From Dipteronia dyeriana (taxonomy: Eukaryota; Streptophyta; Magnoliopsida; Sapindales; Sapindaceae): a stretch of DNA of 64,000 bases. The translations under genes were made by a program, and so were the position numbers. This document shows, piece by piece, positions 35,641 through 47,783 of the stretch. The notes under the pieces were generated by a model. It made no database searches and was not told where the DNA came from. It was given only the letters and a program-made list of their open reading frames with translations. Position 1 is the stretch's first letter, and each line of letters opens with the position of its first letter. The stretch spans positions 41,910,360 to 41,974,359 of the forward strand of contig CM065295.1 of NCBI GenBank assembly GCA_032871835.1, written 5' to 3'.

Positions 35641-38600
35641 CAAATGAGAAATAGGTTGAGGGATTTGCTTAAAACTCCACAAGGAGACTGGTACGAGGGC
35701 AAATTGACTCGCCACCCATTTTGACTCCCTTGCCCTTATAGATGACGCACTGAACCAGGTCCCTACAGAATTTGTAGATGAAGATCGGTGTCGGTTCATG
35801 GCATCATGTTTCGTGCATTTCCTGACAATGCATCGGGAGATGAAGTTTTCAGGTGGTGTTATCCATCGGTTGCTTTTGAGGGAGGTGCATCATAATGGCC
35901 AAACAGATGAGATGTAGTTCATGTTAAGGAACCAGTCGGTGAGGTTTTTGAAGGTGGAATTTTGCCTGATCACTAGATTACGGTTTGGAGTTGTACCGGA
36001 CATAACCGGGTATGCAGAAGTGGAGAATGGCATACATCAGTGGTACTTTCCTGAAGCCGATGAGGTCTCTTTGGAGGAGATAAGGGGTGTTGTCACCGTT
36101 GTAGTGTTTGGAGAGGCATACGATACTGTGAAGCTCTGCCTCATATAAATGTTGAACTGGATACTGATGGGGCTGGACTAGAGATTTAAGATTCCAGTTT
36201 GGCAGTTTTGGCTGGTTGAGGATTTCGATGCGTTCTACGCGTTCTCATGGGGTGTCCACTTGTACAAGCATTCCATTTACTCATTCAAGCATGTGCTTGA
36301 CGGGCGACGAGATAGATTCGAGCGATGCCAGCATGAAAAGGGCACTCACGTACATACGGTGGAGACCTATAACATATACGGTCTATCTCACGCCTTATTG
36401 GTAAGAACTTCGAATTACAAGTTGTACTTTATTGTTGTTGTCCTAAATGTTATGGATACTTATCATACTTATCTTTGATGCAGATATTTGCTTTCGAGGT
36501 GATCCCTAATTTGGGCCAAGAGTTTAGCACCCGGAGGGTTACGGATCTGTCTCCCGGTATTTTGATGTGGGAGTTGACCAAACAACCGAGAGGGAATAAG
36601 CTAGCCAAGATTTTCAAATCCAGGGTATGTATTTAATTTGTTAATGTTTATATTAGTTAGTAAGTGTACAATTACATATTTCTAACCAATATTTCAGATG
36701 TTTACGAGGAAGGAACTGGTGCTCACACCAGTAGAGAGACAGGCACCGTACTATACGGGGTTAAACAAGGGGGGAGCCTGTATGTAGAGGAGGACATGCT
36801 TTAGATTTCGCCTCTGGTCCCTGATCAGGCTACCTTTGGAGGGAACAGTGGGACAGAGGGTGGGGGTTTTACAGACAGGACCAGTGACAATGAGGGATCT
36901 GATCCCGATGCTGGGGGTTTAAGGCCTAGTGACAATGAGGGATATCAGACAGACCCTCATCGAGAAAGGAATAGGCATGGGCGAGTTTGTTTTAACACCC
37001 CCAGACATGCTACATCTACAGGGGATTTTCTTAGGGGCGTTGGACGCGATGGAGAGGTAAGTTGAAAGAAATTTTTATTTTTTTACTAACACGTGATGTT
37101 GATAGTTTTGTACTAACAATGTAGATATGTTTTTAGGCCCCATGGGCAGATCTGTTGAACGATGTGAGTGAAACCCTCTGAAAGAGTGAGGAGGATCGAG
37201 AGCGTCATCATCTGGAGTTGGTGGTTATGATCCGAAAGATTGACGAGGATTGTCAGCAACAACACTGAGTGTTACTAGATATGATCCGGGGGCTTTAAGG
37301 GTTGACCATGCATACACACAGGGATGCCCCCCACCTCATGATCTAGACTTTAGTCCTGAAGACTGAACTTGTGAGTATTAAGGGGGGTGGACGTAGTGAG
37401 GACCCGCCTACCAGGGGGGCAGATCCAGAGAGTGAATCTCAATCGCGTACCAGCGATAGTAAACCTGCTACACATACAACAGTCTTATCGGACCTCCCAG
37501 CTGTCATATCTGGATCGACCCAGCTCAAGCTCTACCCACCACCCAACACATCGGTCCAGCCGCAGCGGTCCCCTCCTTTACCCAGCATATCATCCAGCCG
37601 TAGCGGCCCCTCCTCCACTCAGCACATCGATCCAGCCGCAGCGGCCCCATCCCTCACCCAGCATATCGATCCAGCCGCAGCGGCACTCTTCCCCACCCAA
37701 CACATCAAATTAGGCTCAGCGATCCCCTCCCCCACCCAGCACATCAACACAGGCTCAGCGGTCCCATCCCCCACCCAACATGTCGACCCAAGCTCAGCGG
37801 TCCCCTTCCCTACCCAACACATTGGCCTAGCCTCAGCGGACCCCTCCCCCAACCCAACACCGTCCAAGAAGCGTAAACTAAAGTGCGGGTGGCAGTTAAT
37901 GAGCCCTTACACAGATCCATGTCGACCGAAGAGGTTGAGGACATAACCTTAGACCACATAACATATATTTGACCCCCACGGACTTGTGGACGCTAACCAG
38001 CTTACGGCATACAAAGCCGTCAAGAAGAACATCAATGGGAAATTGTGAGTACAACTTCATCTATGAATTTGGCAGTGTTTTAATGTTTATTCAATTTTTG
38101 ATAAAGCTAATCCAACCATTAAACAGACGTGAAGTGGACATGCTGGCACCAGTGGACGCCAAATGGTTTGTGCATATGCAGTACAACTTCATGGACTTGG
38201 AGGACACGGTACGTACTTACGTGATTTTCAAATTAACGTTTGTTTAAATAATATTGTATTGTTAACAATTCATTACTTTTATATATTGTCAGCATATAGA
38301 CGCATACCTCCATATTCTTCGGAAGCGTCAGCGAGGATTCTCCACTGTGTACAACCAGAGGATCAACGTATTGGATACACAATTCTATGTAAGTAGTTAT
38401 AAATTATTGGTATCGTATCTCGTTTTTTGGTTTTTTTATTGTTGATAAGAATTTGTTAATGAGTGTATGTACATCTACTTATGTTGTTATAGTGGGAGAG
38501 AATGATGTCTGGTGATTCTCACGGGGCTGTGATCACGGCGAGGTGAAATGTGTTACAGTTCTGATGGTTGAAAGAGGATCTTCAGACGATCCGTGGAGCT

Positions 38601-39210
38601 ACCACGAGTGGAAACCGTCCATGGCCCGAGGTTAACTTGGTAAGTGTTAGACGGTGGAAATGATTTAAATTATAAATTGTTCGTATATCCTAACCTAACA
38701 CCTTCTGCATACTATTACAAGTCCTGATACCATGCAACGTTGGGGGCCAACATTTTCTGGTGGTGACCGTCGACCTTATTCTTGGGAAGCTGGACATATT
38801 TGACCCCTGGAGACAGGATGTTCCTGATCATTTCAGGAAGCAGTAAGTCCGGCCATTACGGTGGTTTTTGCGTCAATGTGGAATGACATGGGGTTCCACA
38901 CTACACGACGAGGTGGTCACCGACCGTTCCCCAGGGAAAATAAGCCCTTCTCGGTCAGCATGGTCTCCACCTCTACAGTCCCCCAATAAAAAAAATCGTG
39001 AGACATTCTATTTCATTAACGTGTTTAGATATGATTTAAAAACGATTTGTAACACGTTTTAACTGTGGTCCTCATACTTTGAGACTTATCGAGTACTTAC
39101 TGGCAGGTTGATGCCCTTTTGATTAGTCAGAGGACGACATGTGGATCATTCGAGAGAAAATGGTTGTGGAGATTTTTTGTAACTCTAGGCCCGCCTAGTG
39201 ATTGGTTGTA
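35641..39210 (+). pseudogene. DUF1985 / Ulp1-like (C48) cysteine peptidase gene of MULE A2
   Basis: Multi-exon relic. DUF1985 pieces: 35921-36148 ('EFCLITRLRFG') and 36200-36402 ('VEDFDAFYAFSWG', 'ETYNIYGLSHALL'), then a GTAAGA donor. Following exons read 'IFAFEVIPNLGQEF' (36483-36620) and 'TRKELVLTPVERQ' (from about 36700). A Pro/Ser/Gln-rich repeat lies at 37530-37860. The peptidase part (38130-39180) has 'IPCNVGGQHFLVVTVD' and 'DIFDPWRQDVPDH' (His and Asp of the C48 triad) and 'RTTCGSF' with the likely nucleophile Cys, where the family normally has D-C-G. Many stops interrupt it. Ulp1-family enzymes cleave SUMO-like tags; whether MULE-borne versions do is unknown. Confidence 0.8.
37530..37862 (+). 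repeat. in-frame Pro/Ala/Ser repeat (about 45 bp per unit)
   Basis: Seven or eight units with CACCCAGCA(C/T)ATCGA and CAGCGGTCCCCTCCC, encoding repeats of the form P-T-Q-H-I-D-x-x-S/A-A-V/A-P. Inside the linker between DUF1985 and the peptidase part. Confidence 0.8.
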
Positions 39211-39471
39211 TATTTATTGTTGTATATTTTTTATATTTTCTACCATTTTTTATGTACAAAGACATTGTAATTCAGTAATATTATTTCAATTTCTTTTAAT
39301 GTTTCTGTTTCCAATGTTTGTCATCACATGTACGAAACACATAGCAAACCTTGACAATCTGATACAATTTTTTTTATGTACAAAATAAGTTAACGAACAA
39401 CTTATACAATTCTAAATTATTACAATCAGATACGATTCCAAATTTTTACAATGTGATCAAAACTTTATCAT

Positions 39472-42242
39472 TCATTCCCTATTAGAGTCCATGTTAGGGT
39501 ACGTCTGTTTTTTGTGTCCAATTGAATGACAGATGCTACACTTGCGATGGTATTTATCGGGAACACCTCTACTTGGACCTTCATTAATCAAAGGTGGGTT
39601 AGAAAATCTCCTAGAATTATACCCTGGTTGTCCACATCTTCTACAAGATTGTGTAGTCGTCCTCTCTAAAGACGAGACATATCGACCCGCCCTCGAGCGT
39701 CCTGCTTGTCTTTTGGAGATTGGATTCAAAATCACCCTCTGAGCAATGTCAAATGGCACAACCCAAGTGAAAGGATGTTCAATCGGCATAATAGGAACCG
39801 AGTACGCATCAATAAGTGTCTGTCTCTTATAGTAGTCCGAACACAAAGATGTGAAATCCAAGTTTCGCTCCCTGTAAAAAAAACATTGAAAACGATGAGC
39901 TTCACGTTTCAGTAATAGTCACCGCACATTAAAACTTATAAGTAATGTACCTTGCGGTCGCGAGTGCGTGAGAACATGGAAAATGATCCATTTGAAATTT
40001 GTTGCAAGTACAGGTCTTCCGGGCTAAGTCAACAGTCCACTATTTTCCAGACAGTATGACCAAGAAAATATTTCAGTCTACTGGATTTATGGTCATAAAA
40101 CCACACTTCTCCACACATTTTAAGATCACAATATGTATTGCGTCGATCAATTGACGACGTATGGATTGTGTAGCTCTATAGCGATCGTGAAACCACCGTT
40201 GTAGCATATTCCTAATGAACTCAGCTAGAGTCAACATAGGCAGTTGTCGTGCAAATTTTAGGCATGAGTTTATGCATTATGTAGCATTTGTTGTCATCAC
40301 CCTGTACCTTCTTTTGGGACAGTGTACACGGGACCACTTGTGTGGACCGGTATCAATTGCATAATCATATGCATTTTGGTGCAAGTTTCTTAACTTTTCC
40401 ATATGCCGGTTATATTCAAACTCGGTGTACACGCCGGCTGTTTTGTCCATTATTGAGGCAACATCCTTTCTATGATATCGCTTTCTAATATTTTCATAAA
40501 AGTGCCAGCTACATATGGTATGGGTGGTATAAGGGAACACTTTAGAAATCCCTACTTCAATGCTTGCATGTCTATCGGATATGAAAACTAGCTCATCAAT
40601 ATGACCTAGGGCACCCTTCAAGCAATCCAAAAACCACTCCCATGAAAGGTTGTTTTCTGAGTCGCTGTACCTAAATACCTAAAAGCAATTGGATACACCT
40701 GTTCATTCTCATCTTGTGTTGTTGCAACAAACATTATACCCCCAAATCGTCCCTTCAAATGAGGTATCATCAACGGAAATTACTAGACGCATACACTTCT
40801 GGAATTCTTTAAGTGAGGCACCAATCGACATGAAAAGGCAGAGGAATTTACCATCTTCATCACACTGTAAGTCAGTGATTGTGCCAGAATTTTTTTGTTC
40901 CAAAACGTAACCGAATGATGGAAGCAGTTGGAAGATTTCCTCATACGTTCCATAGGTCAGTGACAATGCATAATCGAGGGCGGTGTGTGCCATACTGTAC
41001 ATGATTTTAATTCCATACATTGATTTCATGTCGGCGACTATATCATTCGGACGCATTAGATGACCATCTTGTTGTTGAAGTCTAGGTGCAACCACTTCTC
41101 CAATTATGACTGCACTAGCTTGTCGGTGGCGGTGGTGAGTTTCCTCTAACGGACAAGTGTGTTCGTTGACAAAACTTCTTACTTGAGAGTATGTCCTTTC
41201 ATCTCTCCTCACCGCTCTTAACTTCCATGTACAATTTTTCATCAAACAAACTAAATGTAATGTTGTCTTATTGGACCTTTTCACCTTCCACTCGAAGTTC
41301 TGCCGTATTGCAATAGTCTCTTCAAATCCTTTTTCATTGGAAAAAATTGCCCTTTATATATCATGTTTGTAGGTTCATCTTCAACCAAGTTCCTGCTTCC
41401 ACCCATACAAAACGAGTATGATTTTGCTCCTGGAATAACCCACGTTGTGGCATTATTAGAATCTTCTGGAGTTACATTAGCCCGAACCTCGGAGGTCCCA
41501 GCTATATCTAGTGCATTGGAACTAAATCTGTGTACACTTCTTACACGTCTTTTTGTTTGGACAGGTTCTTCATCATCCTCATTGTTCTCTACATTATCTA
41601 CCTGATAAAATTGACCTCATTATCCACCTCATGAATCGGCCCAACATTCGGTGATGTATTCTTCTCATTGTTGATGTCATTATAGATCTCATTGTATTGG
41701 TGGTTGTACTGCCTACCATTCATCTCAATTTGACAACCAAAGACATCGTTGAATTGAGGTCCTAGTATATCAGCATGGTCGGCTACTTTGGGTGGGACAG
41801 CACACATGTTTTCCAGACCATCAATCCCACTTCTTTCTGTGAACAATTGGTTGCTTCCGCCTGACGATCGAAATTGTTGGGTTTTATCACGATGAGGGAT
41901 ATCTTCACCATTGACATCTCCTGCTGGCATCTCGATTAGACTAACACATACTTGAGGGATCACCCTATCTTCCCCTAGCATAAACTGAACATCATCATCA
42001 TCATCATCGTTTCTTATAAATGTGCATGTAGTCCCAGGAACGATTAATATAGACTGTAGATCAGCACTGTATTTGTTCTCATCATACTTCACAACGGTTT
42101 GTACGATCAAAATCAGTTCGTCGTAAGTCAAATTCTTTGACACATACAAACCTTGGTTATCGGAACCTAAATACCTCTGACTTCCGTCGGGTAATTGCTC
42201 CCATCAACCGTTGTAAGATATGACTATTCTCACCCTATCCAT
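39472..42242 (-). pseudogene. mudrA-like MULE transposase of MULE A2, broken
   Basis: Likely start ATG at 42242. The order is: a PB1-like region and a stop close to the start; an acidic linker (41598-42149); the MuDR DNA-binding region ending 'FVNEHTCPLEETHHRHRQAS' (40709-41284); the transposase core with 'VISVDDTSF' and 'ELVFISDRHASI' (two Asp) and 'HTICSWHFYENI' (40277-40630); then 'FIRNMLQRWFHDRY' and a SWIM motif 'CTCNKFQMDHFPCSHA' with all four ligands (about 39960-40020). An intron with GTACATTAC donor follows, then a last exon (39472-39861). Two C-terminal zinc knuckles are damaged: one has Tyr and Phe for His and Cys, the other ends in Tyr. Several stops; inactive. Confidence 0.88.
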
Positions 42243-42334
42243 TGTCCTGTCAAAATCATTATCAAAAACCATTATTAAGAAAATAATATTTAATATTATA
42301 TTTAGAATTATAAAGGATTAAACAAAAATCTAAA

Positions 42335-42670
42335 GTGAAAGCGATCGAGCTTTTTTTATATATGATCAAGCCTTTTTTGTACATGATCAGACTTTTTTGA
42401 ATTTGATCAAGCTTTTTTTATAAGGGACCGAGCACTTTTTGTACATGATCAAGCTGTTTTGAATACGGCTTGAGCTTTTATTAAAAATGGCTCAAGCTTT
42501 TTTTTAGGGATCGAGTTTTTTTTTATACATGATCGAGCTTTTTTTGTATATGATCGAGCTTTTTTGTGAGGGATCGAGCATTTTTTGTAAGGGATCGAGC
42601 TTTTTAAAAAATCGCTCGAGCTTTTTTATTAATGTTTCGAGCCTTTTTAAAATGCTTTCAAGCTTTTTTA
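42335..42670 (+). repeat. GATCGAGCTTTTTT array, right subterminal, MULE A2
   Basis: About 15 units of the same motif as at 34815-35578, again irregularly spaced and in the same plus orientation, in the leader upstream of the minus-strand transposase gene. Confidence 0.8.
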
Positions 42671-43290
42671 CCCAAGATTTTAAACTTGTTAGCACCACTT
42701 CAAATCAGCTCGGCCAAATGTAAATACCAAAAAAATGCATACATGTTCATACATTATTTTTTAAAAGTTTACAACTCGTAGACATATCAAAAAAATTGGA
42801 GATAACATGTTCATACATGTTCATACATTGTTAAACCATACAAAAATGCATAAAAAAAATAAAAATGAAGATCATAAATATTTGTTTACCTTCTTGTGCA
42901 ATATCTAAAGAGAGACTCGTTTTTTGGAGAAAAAGATGAGTAGTTGATTGATTTTCAGACAACTTTTTTAAAGAGGTAGACTTTTAAAAAAAAAGAATCG
43001 ATTATTTAAGTGCAATTTCGTTAGTTCACCATAATAAATGTCTTTTAAACTTAACTTATTAAACTGGTGACATCACTACAATTCACCCAAAAAAAATGTG
43101 ACATTTCTCACCATTTCTATATATCCCGGTTATTTGGAGGCGCGCGTCTTCTTCCAGAAATGTTGAATCGTAATGTATTTAATACTAGAGTTTATATTAT
43201 ATTAAAATCAGGACATATAGATAAGGATTTCTTCTTTTATATATATATTTTAAAGCTAGTCGGGGTCATCAGGCTCTGGTAGTCTACCCG

Positions 43291-46200
43291 CAGGTAGACA
43301 TGACCACGGTTCGGTTCGAACCGTAACCGTGTAAAATGAACTGTTACCGGAACCGTAACCGTAACCGTAACCGGAACCGTAACCGTAACCGTGAAACCGG
43401 TTTCGGAACCGGAACCGTAACCGGAACCGGGGAGTCGACAGTTTGGTTCCGGTTCCTTCTCTTGAAAAACCGACCAGGAACCGACGGTTCGGTCCCGGTT
43501 CAAGAACCGCCGGTTCCTGGCCTTTATTTAAAAAAAAATTGTTTTTTTTTTTAAAAAAAACAGCCGTTGGGCCCAACGGCTCAATTTTTTTTTTTTTTTT
43601 TCTTTTTTTTCTTCTTTTTCTTTTCCTCTTTAATTCTTTATTTCCTATAAATACCCCCTAATTCATTTCTTATCATACAATTGCTCTCTCAAGTCTCAAC
43701 TCTCTCTCAAATCTCAATTCTCCTAATTCTCTTCAATTCTCTTCCAATTAGTCAATTATTTTTTTGTTTATATTTAGTGTATTACAATTATTATTTTTTA
43801 AAATCATTTTAAAATCCTTGTCAACAATTTTTATCTTAATTTTTTTGAAGAGTTTATTTACAATTTTTTTTTTCGATGGGAAGTGGAAGTGGAAGTGGAG
43901 TAAAAGATATTCCACCAAGGCATTCCGTTTCCAGGACCGGTAAGGGTCGTATGTCGGAGCTGGATCCGGTCCAACCGCATAATATCGGTTTTGATGACAC
44001 CGCTTACCATGAGTTCCTACAACGGCAAGCCTATCTTGAATCTCTAAACTATCCAATCAATCTAAATCCCCATTTAATAATTTCTGAACCCAATTCTAGC
44101 CAGCCTAGCGCCCCTAGCCCTAGCCCTAGCCCTGGTAATATGACAAGCCAATCAGAAAATATACCCGATTTTGTTGCAGATCCAAATTTTGAAGAGCCGG
44201 CAGAGAAGTATAAGAAGCATCTCAAATCTGATCTATTCGTTCTCCACATGAAGAAAGTTACGAAACCGAATGGAACATGTTGGGCGGTGTGCAATTACTG
44301 CCCTAAAGAATACAAGTGGACTAAATCTGGAGGATACGGCACATATAGGAAGCATATTACGACCAGTCATCCAGCAGAACTTGCCAAAGGGAATGCACAA
44401 TCTCAAATTTCCAGGTTTTCTACCCCTGACACTCAATTATTTAAATATAGTGATCAAGCTAATAGAGAAGAATTAGCTAGGATGGTAGTTGTAGAACATT
44501 TACCTTTTAGTTTTGGTGAAAAAGTTGGTTTTATTAAATATTGTCATAAATCATTAAATCCTGCTGCATGTCGTGTCCCTAGGACTACTCTCACGCGTAC
44601 AATGTATGATATTTATAAAAAGGAAAAAAGGATTTTAAAAAAATATTTTGCGAACTATATAGGTCGTGTTTCCGTATGTGCTGATATATGGACTGACCAT
44701 TGGCGAATGCATTCATACTTAGGTGTAACTTGTCATTATATGGACAAAGCATGGACAATACAAAAAAAAGAATTCTTGCATTTAGAGTTTTTGATGATAC
44801 ACATACTGCTGATAATATTTATAAAAATATGAAAATCATTTTTGAAGAGTATAAAATTGAAAGCAAAATTTTTTCAATTGGTTTTGATAATGCTTCTAAT
44901 AATACAGCAGTTATTCCTGCTTTAATTGAATTATGCAAGCCTTATTTTAATAGTAAATTTTTTCATCAAAGATGTGCTTGCTATGTTTTAAATTTATGCG
45001 TTCAAAAAGGTTTGGAAATTCTTCAAGCTTTTATTAAACCCATTAAAGAGGCCCTCTCATATTTGTGGAAACATCCTAATGTTATAAAAGTATAGGTAAG
45101 ATTTTGTAAACAGGCAGGTAGACATCCCATTAGATTTTCTCGTGATGTTCCAACACGTTGAAACTCTACTTATAAATTGCTTTGTGAAAGTTATGAATAT
45201 AGGGATTTATTAGTTTCTTTTATGCAATTTAATGTTAGTCAAATCAATCTTTATGCACACCATTGGGATGTTTGTACAAAAATTTGTAATTTGTTAAAAG
45301 TTTTTAATAGTGCTACTAACAATTTATCAGATATGTATTATCCTACTACTCAATTATTTATTATTGAGGGTTGTAATATTGCTGGTGCATTTGCTGACTG
45401 TTCATCTGATATACAATTACATGCATGCATTGAAGCTATGAAAAAAAAATGGTTAGACTATTATAGAGAGTTACCAACTATTTACCTGCTTGCGTTGTGT
45501 TTTCACCCACGTTGTAAACTAGATGCATTGACAGATTATTTAACTCTTTATTATAAATGTTTAGGTATACAACTAGAAATTAATACTTATTGTGCTGCAA
45601 TTAAGATATTATTTTATCAGTTATATGATGAATATCGTAGAATTTATGGTCCATCATTAAACATTAGTGTTCCACAAAATGAAAATGTCTCCACACTCGA
45701 TCTTCTGGAGTGTTGGGGGCAAGGTCTGCACTTTTATCCCAAAAGATCAAAAGATTGCGAGGTTCTTCTTCTTCTTCATCAAGTCTGATCTCGTATGATG
45801 AGATAGAAACTTATCATAGTACCAATTTTGAGTTTATAGGAGACGATGATGTGGATAAATTTGATATTCTACATTGGTGGAGAGAACATGAAAAGCACTT
45901 CCCAATTTTGTCTATAATAGCCAAACAGATTCTTGCAACACCGGTTTCTACAGTGGCTGTGGAACAAGAGTTTAGCGCTGGTGGAAATATTTTGGACTCA
46001 AGACGATCGCTTTTGAGTCCAGAATCAATTCAAGTCCAAGTGTGTGTTGATGATTAGACAAAGGCTGGATATAGACAACAAGAAATGGAGCCAGAAGTTA
46101 TTTATGATTTCTTCGATGATGATCACACCACCGGCATCGGAATGGATGGCAGCGATTAGTTACAGACTTACAAAATTACATATGTAAAAGACAATAAAAT

Positions 46201-46630
46201 GTAAAAGAACTACGTGGTCTTTGATTCCTCTAAACCCCGAGTCTGAGAGGATACGTAGGCAACTTAATTTTGGTACAAATTAAGTGCAAAACCAATTTTT
46301 TTAATTTTTAGTTTTATACATTTATTTCAATTTATGTATTTAGTATTATTTTTTTAAATTTTAATTTCGACTTACGGCCTTACACAATAAAATTTATTTA
46401 CAAGTTCATATTATTACATGTCTTATGTTTTCGTTTTTTTTTTTAAAATGAATATAAATGTATAATAAGAAGGAAAAAAAAAAAAAAAAAAAAAAAAGGA
46501 ACCGAACCGGCCGAACCGGTGGAACCAGACCGGAACCGAAACCGGAACCGCGGTTCCACGGTTCCGGTTCTGGCTCCTTCCAGAATCGGAACCGCCGGTT
46601 CCGAACCGGAACTGGGGTCATGTCTACCCG
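43291..46630 (+). mobile_element. hAT element with GGTTCGG/CCGTAA subterminal repeats (3.3 kb)
   Basis: CAGGTAGACATGACC at the left is inverted at the right as GGTCATGTCTACCCG, giving 15-bp terminal repeats with one mismatch. The subterminal left 43310-43510 is packed with AACCGTAACCG, GGAACCG and GGTTCGG; the right 46498-46615 with GAACCGG and GGTTCCGG. An 8-bp target duplication is not clear, partly because TCTACCCGCAG occurs at both borders. It holds a broken BED-type hAT transposase and lies about 240 bp beyond the stop of the NAC gene. Confidence 0.8.
43876..46159 (+). pseudogene. hAT transposase (zinc-finger BED / RICESLEEPER-like), frameshifted
   Basis: From ATG 43876 a Gly/Ser and Pro-rich N-terminus leads to a BED zinc finger ('CWAVCNYC', first Cys about residue 135, and 'YRKHITTSH'). 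The hAT core follows: 'VCADIWTDHWRMHSYLGVT', then after a frameshift in an A-run near 44765 'IGFDNASNN'. Stops occur at about 45093 and 45162 (the latter in the conserved 'R-W-N-S-T-Y' position). A second frame change near 45720-45775 leads to the C-terminal dimerisation domain ('DILHWWREHEKHFPILS', 'PVSTVAVEQEFS', 'RRSLLSPESIQ'), with one more stop at 46055. Each half is well preserved, so inactivation looks moderately recent. Confidence 0.88.
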
Positions 46631-46868
46631 CAGGGAATGCAACTCTTACACAAAAGGGCGGGTTTTCCCATACTTTAATTTACGATTTACTCCCTATATT
46701 AATTTTTGTTGCAAAATTACAACTTGCTGACCCTGATTCCGATTACCGGTATATTAAATATGATTATCATATTGAAATTAATTAAGTTCCGGATATATAA
46801 TGGACACAGCCCAGGAAAGACATACATGAAAGTCAACAAGAAAGAAATATATTTTCGAGCATGCAAGT
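46631..46868. other. 3' flank of the NAC gene
   Basis: Spacer between the hAT element and the stop codon of the NAC gene. It probably includes the NAC 3' UTR; no polyadenylation site could be assigned. Confidence 0.4.
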
Positions 46869-47665
46869 TCAGAAAAAGTTGCGGCTACTGCTTTCTTCAT
46901 GATGAAACCCATTTGAGGAGACCTCACTGATAGCACTAGAACTTGAAGACGATGAACACGAAGAGATCTCAGGGCTTAATCTAATGTTATTGTCTCTGGT
47001 CATGAAGTCGTGAATCCGGCCGGGCTGACCCACCACTCCATTATGATCAGCATCCTCTATCGTGCTTCTTTTCTTCAAAAATATGCGACAGATTACCCAG
47101 TTTGAGTTACTAGGCGTGGTTCCTTCTGCATTGACAAGGCGATATTCATGCATGATCCAATCAGTTCTAGATTCATGTGGAGGCTTACCTCTATAGAAAA
47201 CTAGAGTCTTCTTCATCCCCACCATTTGATTATTATTATTATTCCTGCTTGATGAAGATACTATTTGTCTGTCCACCCCAGTTGCTTTCCAGTAACCAGA
47301 AGCAGTGGTCCGGTTGATTCGGTTCCCATTTCGATACTTGGCTTCGTTATTGCAGAAGAAGTACCTCTCTTGCTCCATGTTACCTGAACACACGCACACA
47401 TAATATATTTATAAATAAAAGACAATTAGGAATGTGATCACTGATCAGTGAGAGTGAGTTTCCACTAACCAGCATGAGGAAGGTCCCAGGGATCGTATCT
47501 GCAGATATTGATGTGTGGAATGACAGTGGCAGGCAAGGAGCAGGAGAAGATCTTGGATTTGAGGTACTGAAAAACAAGCTCTTCATCGGTTGGCTGGAAA
47601 CGGAAACCAGGAGGCAGTCTCATCACTCCATTCTCTCTCACAAACTCCAACCTCCTCTCCGCCAT
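46869..47665 (-). CDS. NAC083-like: NAC transcription factor, NAC083/VNI2-like, two exons
   Basis: Exon 1 is 47470-47665 and exon 2 46869-47383, joined across an 86-bp intron with donor GTTAGT and acceptor TTCAG; the product is 236 residues. The NAC DNA-binding domain spans about residues 17-171: '[19 protein letters not shown]' (Gln where most members have His), 'DPWDLP', 'ERYFF', 'ASGYWKATG', '[14 protein letters not shown]', '[10 protein letters not shown]' and '[11 protein letters not shown]'. The intron sits after the DPWDLP block, the usual first NAC intron site. The C-terminus is short and Ser-rich (a run near 206-215). The pattern best matches Arabidopsis NAC083/VNI2, a nuclear regulator of xylem vessel formation and leaf senescence; that role here is inferred. 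The frame is intact and the only clear host gene in the window. Confidence 0.93.
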
Positions 47666-47775
47666 TATGAATTATGATGATGATGATGATCGATTAATTA
47701 ACCTGAAACGTTGTATTGCCCTCTATCTCTTTCGGGTTGGTAAAGTCAAGTAAGTAAACAAGCAATATGGTTAGG

Positions 47776-47783
47776 TATTTATA
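47776..47783 (-). promoter_or_regulatory. probable TATA box of the NAC gene
   Basis: TATAAATA on the minus strand, about 110 bp upstream of the start codon, a normal distance for a plant core promoter. A short GAT repeat (47674-47691) lies in the presumed 5' UTR. Confidence 0.6.

Larger units (their letters stand above)
34302..43125 (-). mobile_element. MULE A2, two-gene Mutator-like element with Ulp1-like gene (8.8 kb)
   Basis: The left end GGGCTCGAAAAATTATTGAC and the following GTTGTG(C/T)AAATATCACCAC match MULE A1; the right end has TGTGACATTTCTCACCATTTC and CATAATAAATGTCTTTTAAACTTAA, also as in A1 and A3. The exact right border is uncertain (43117-43128) and no convincing 9-bp duplication was found. 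It carries a DUF1985 plus Ulp1-like gene on plus and a mudrA gene on minus, convergent, both broken, and TCGAGC arrays near both ends. Confidence 0.8.

Noticed and set aside
34293..43134. A 9-bp duplication for MULE A2
   Set aside because: Left flank TAAATAATA does not match the sequence beyond the right end closely enough; the right border may be rearranged.
43256..43661. Overlapping ORFs on both strands rich in Arg-Asn and Val-Thr
   Set aside because: They are translations of the CCGTAA/GGAACC subterminal repeats of the hAT element.
43281..46638. TCTACCCGCAG as the 8-bp target duplication of the hAT element
   Set aside because: It overlaps the terminal repeat itself (GGTCATGTCTACC), so the match may be part of the terminus.
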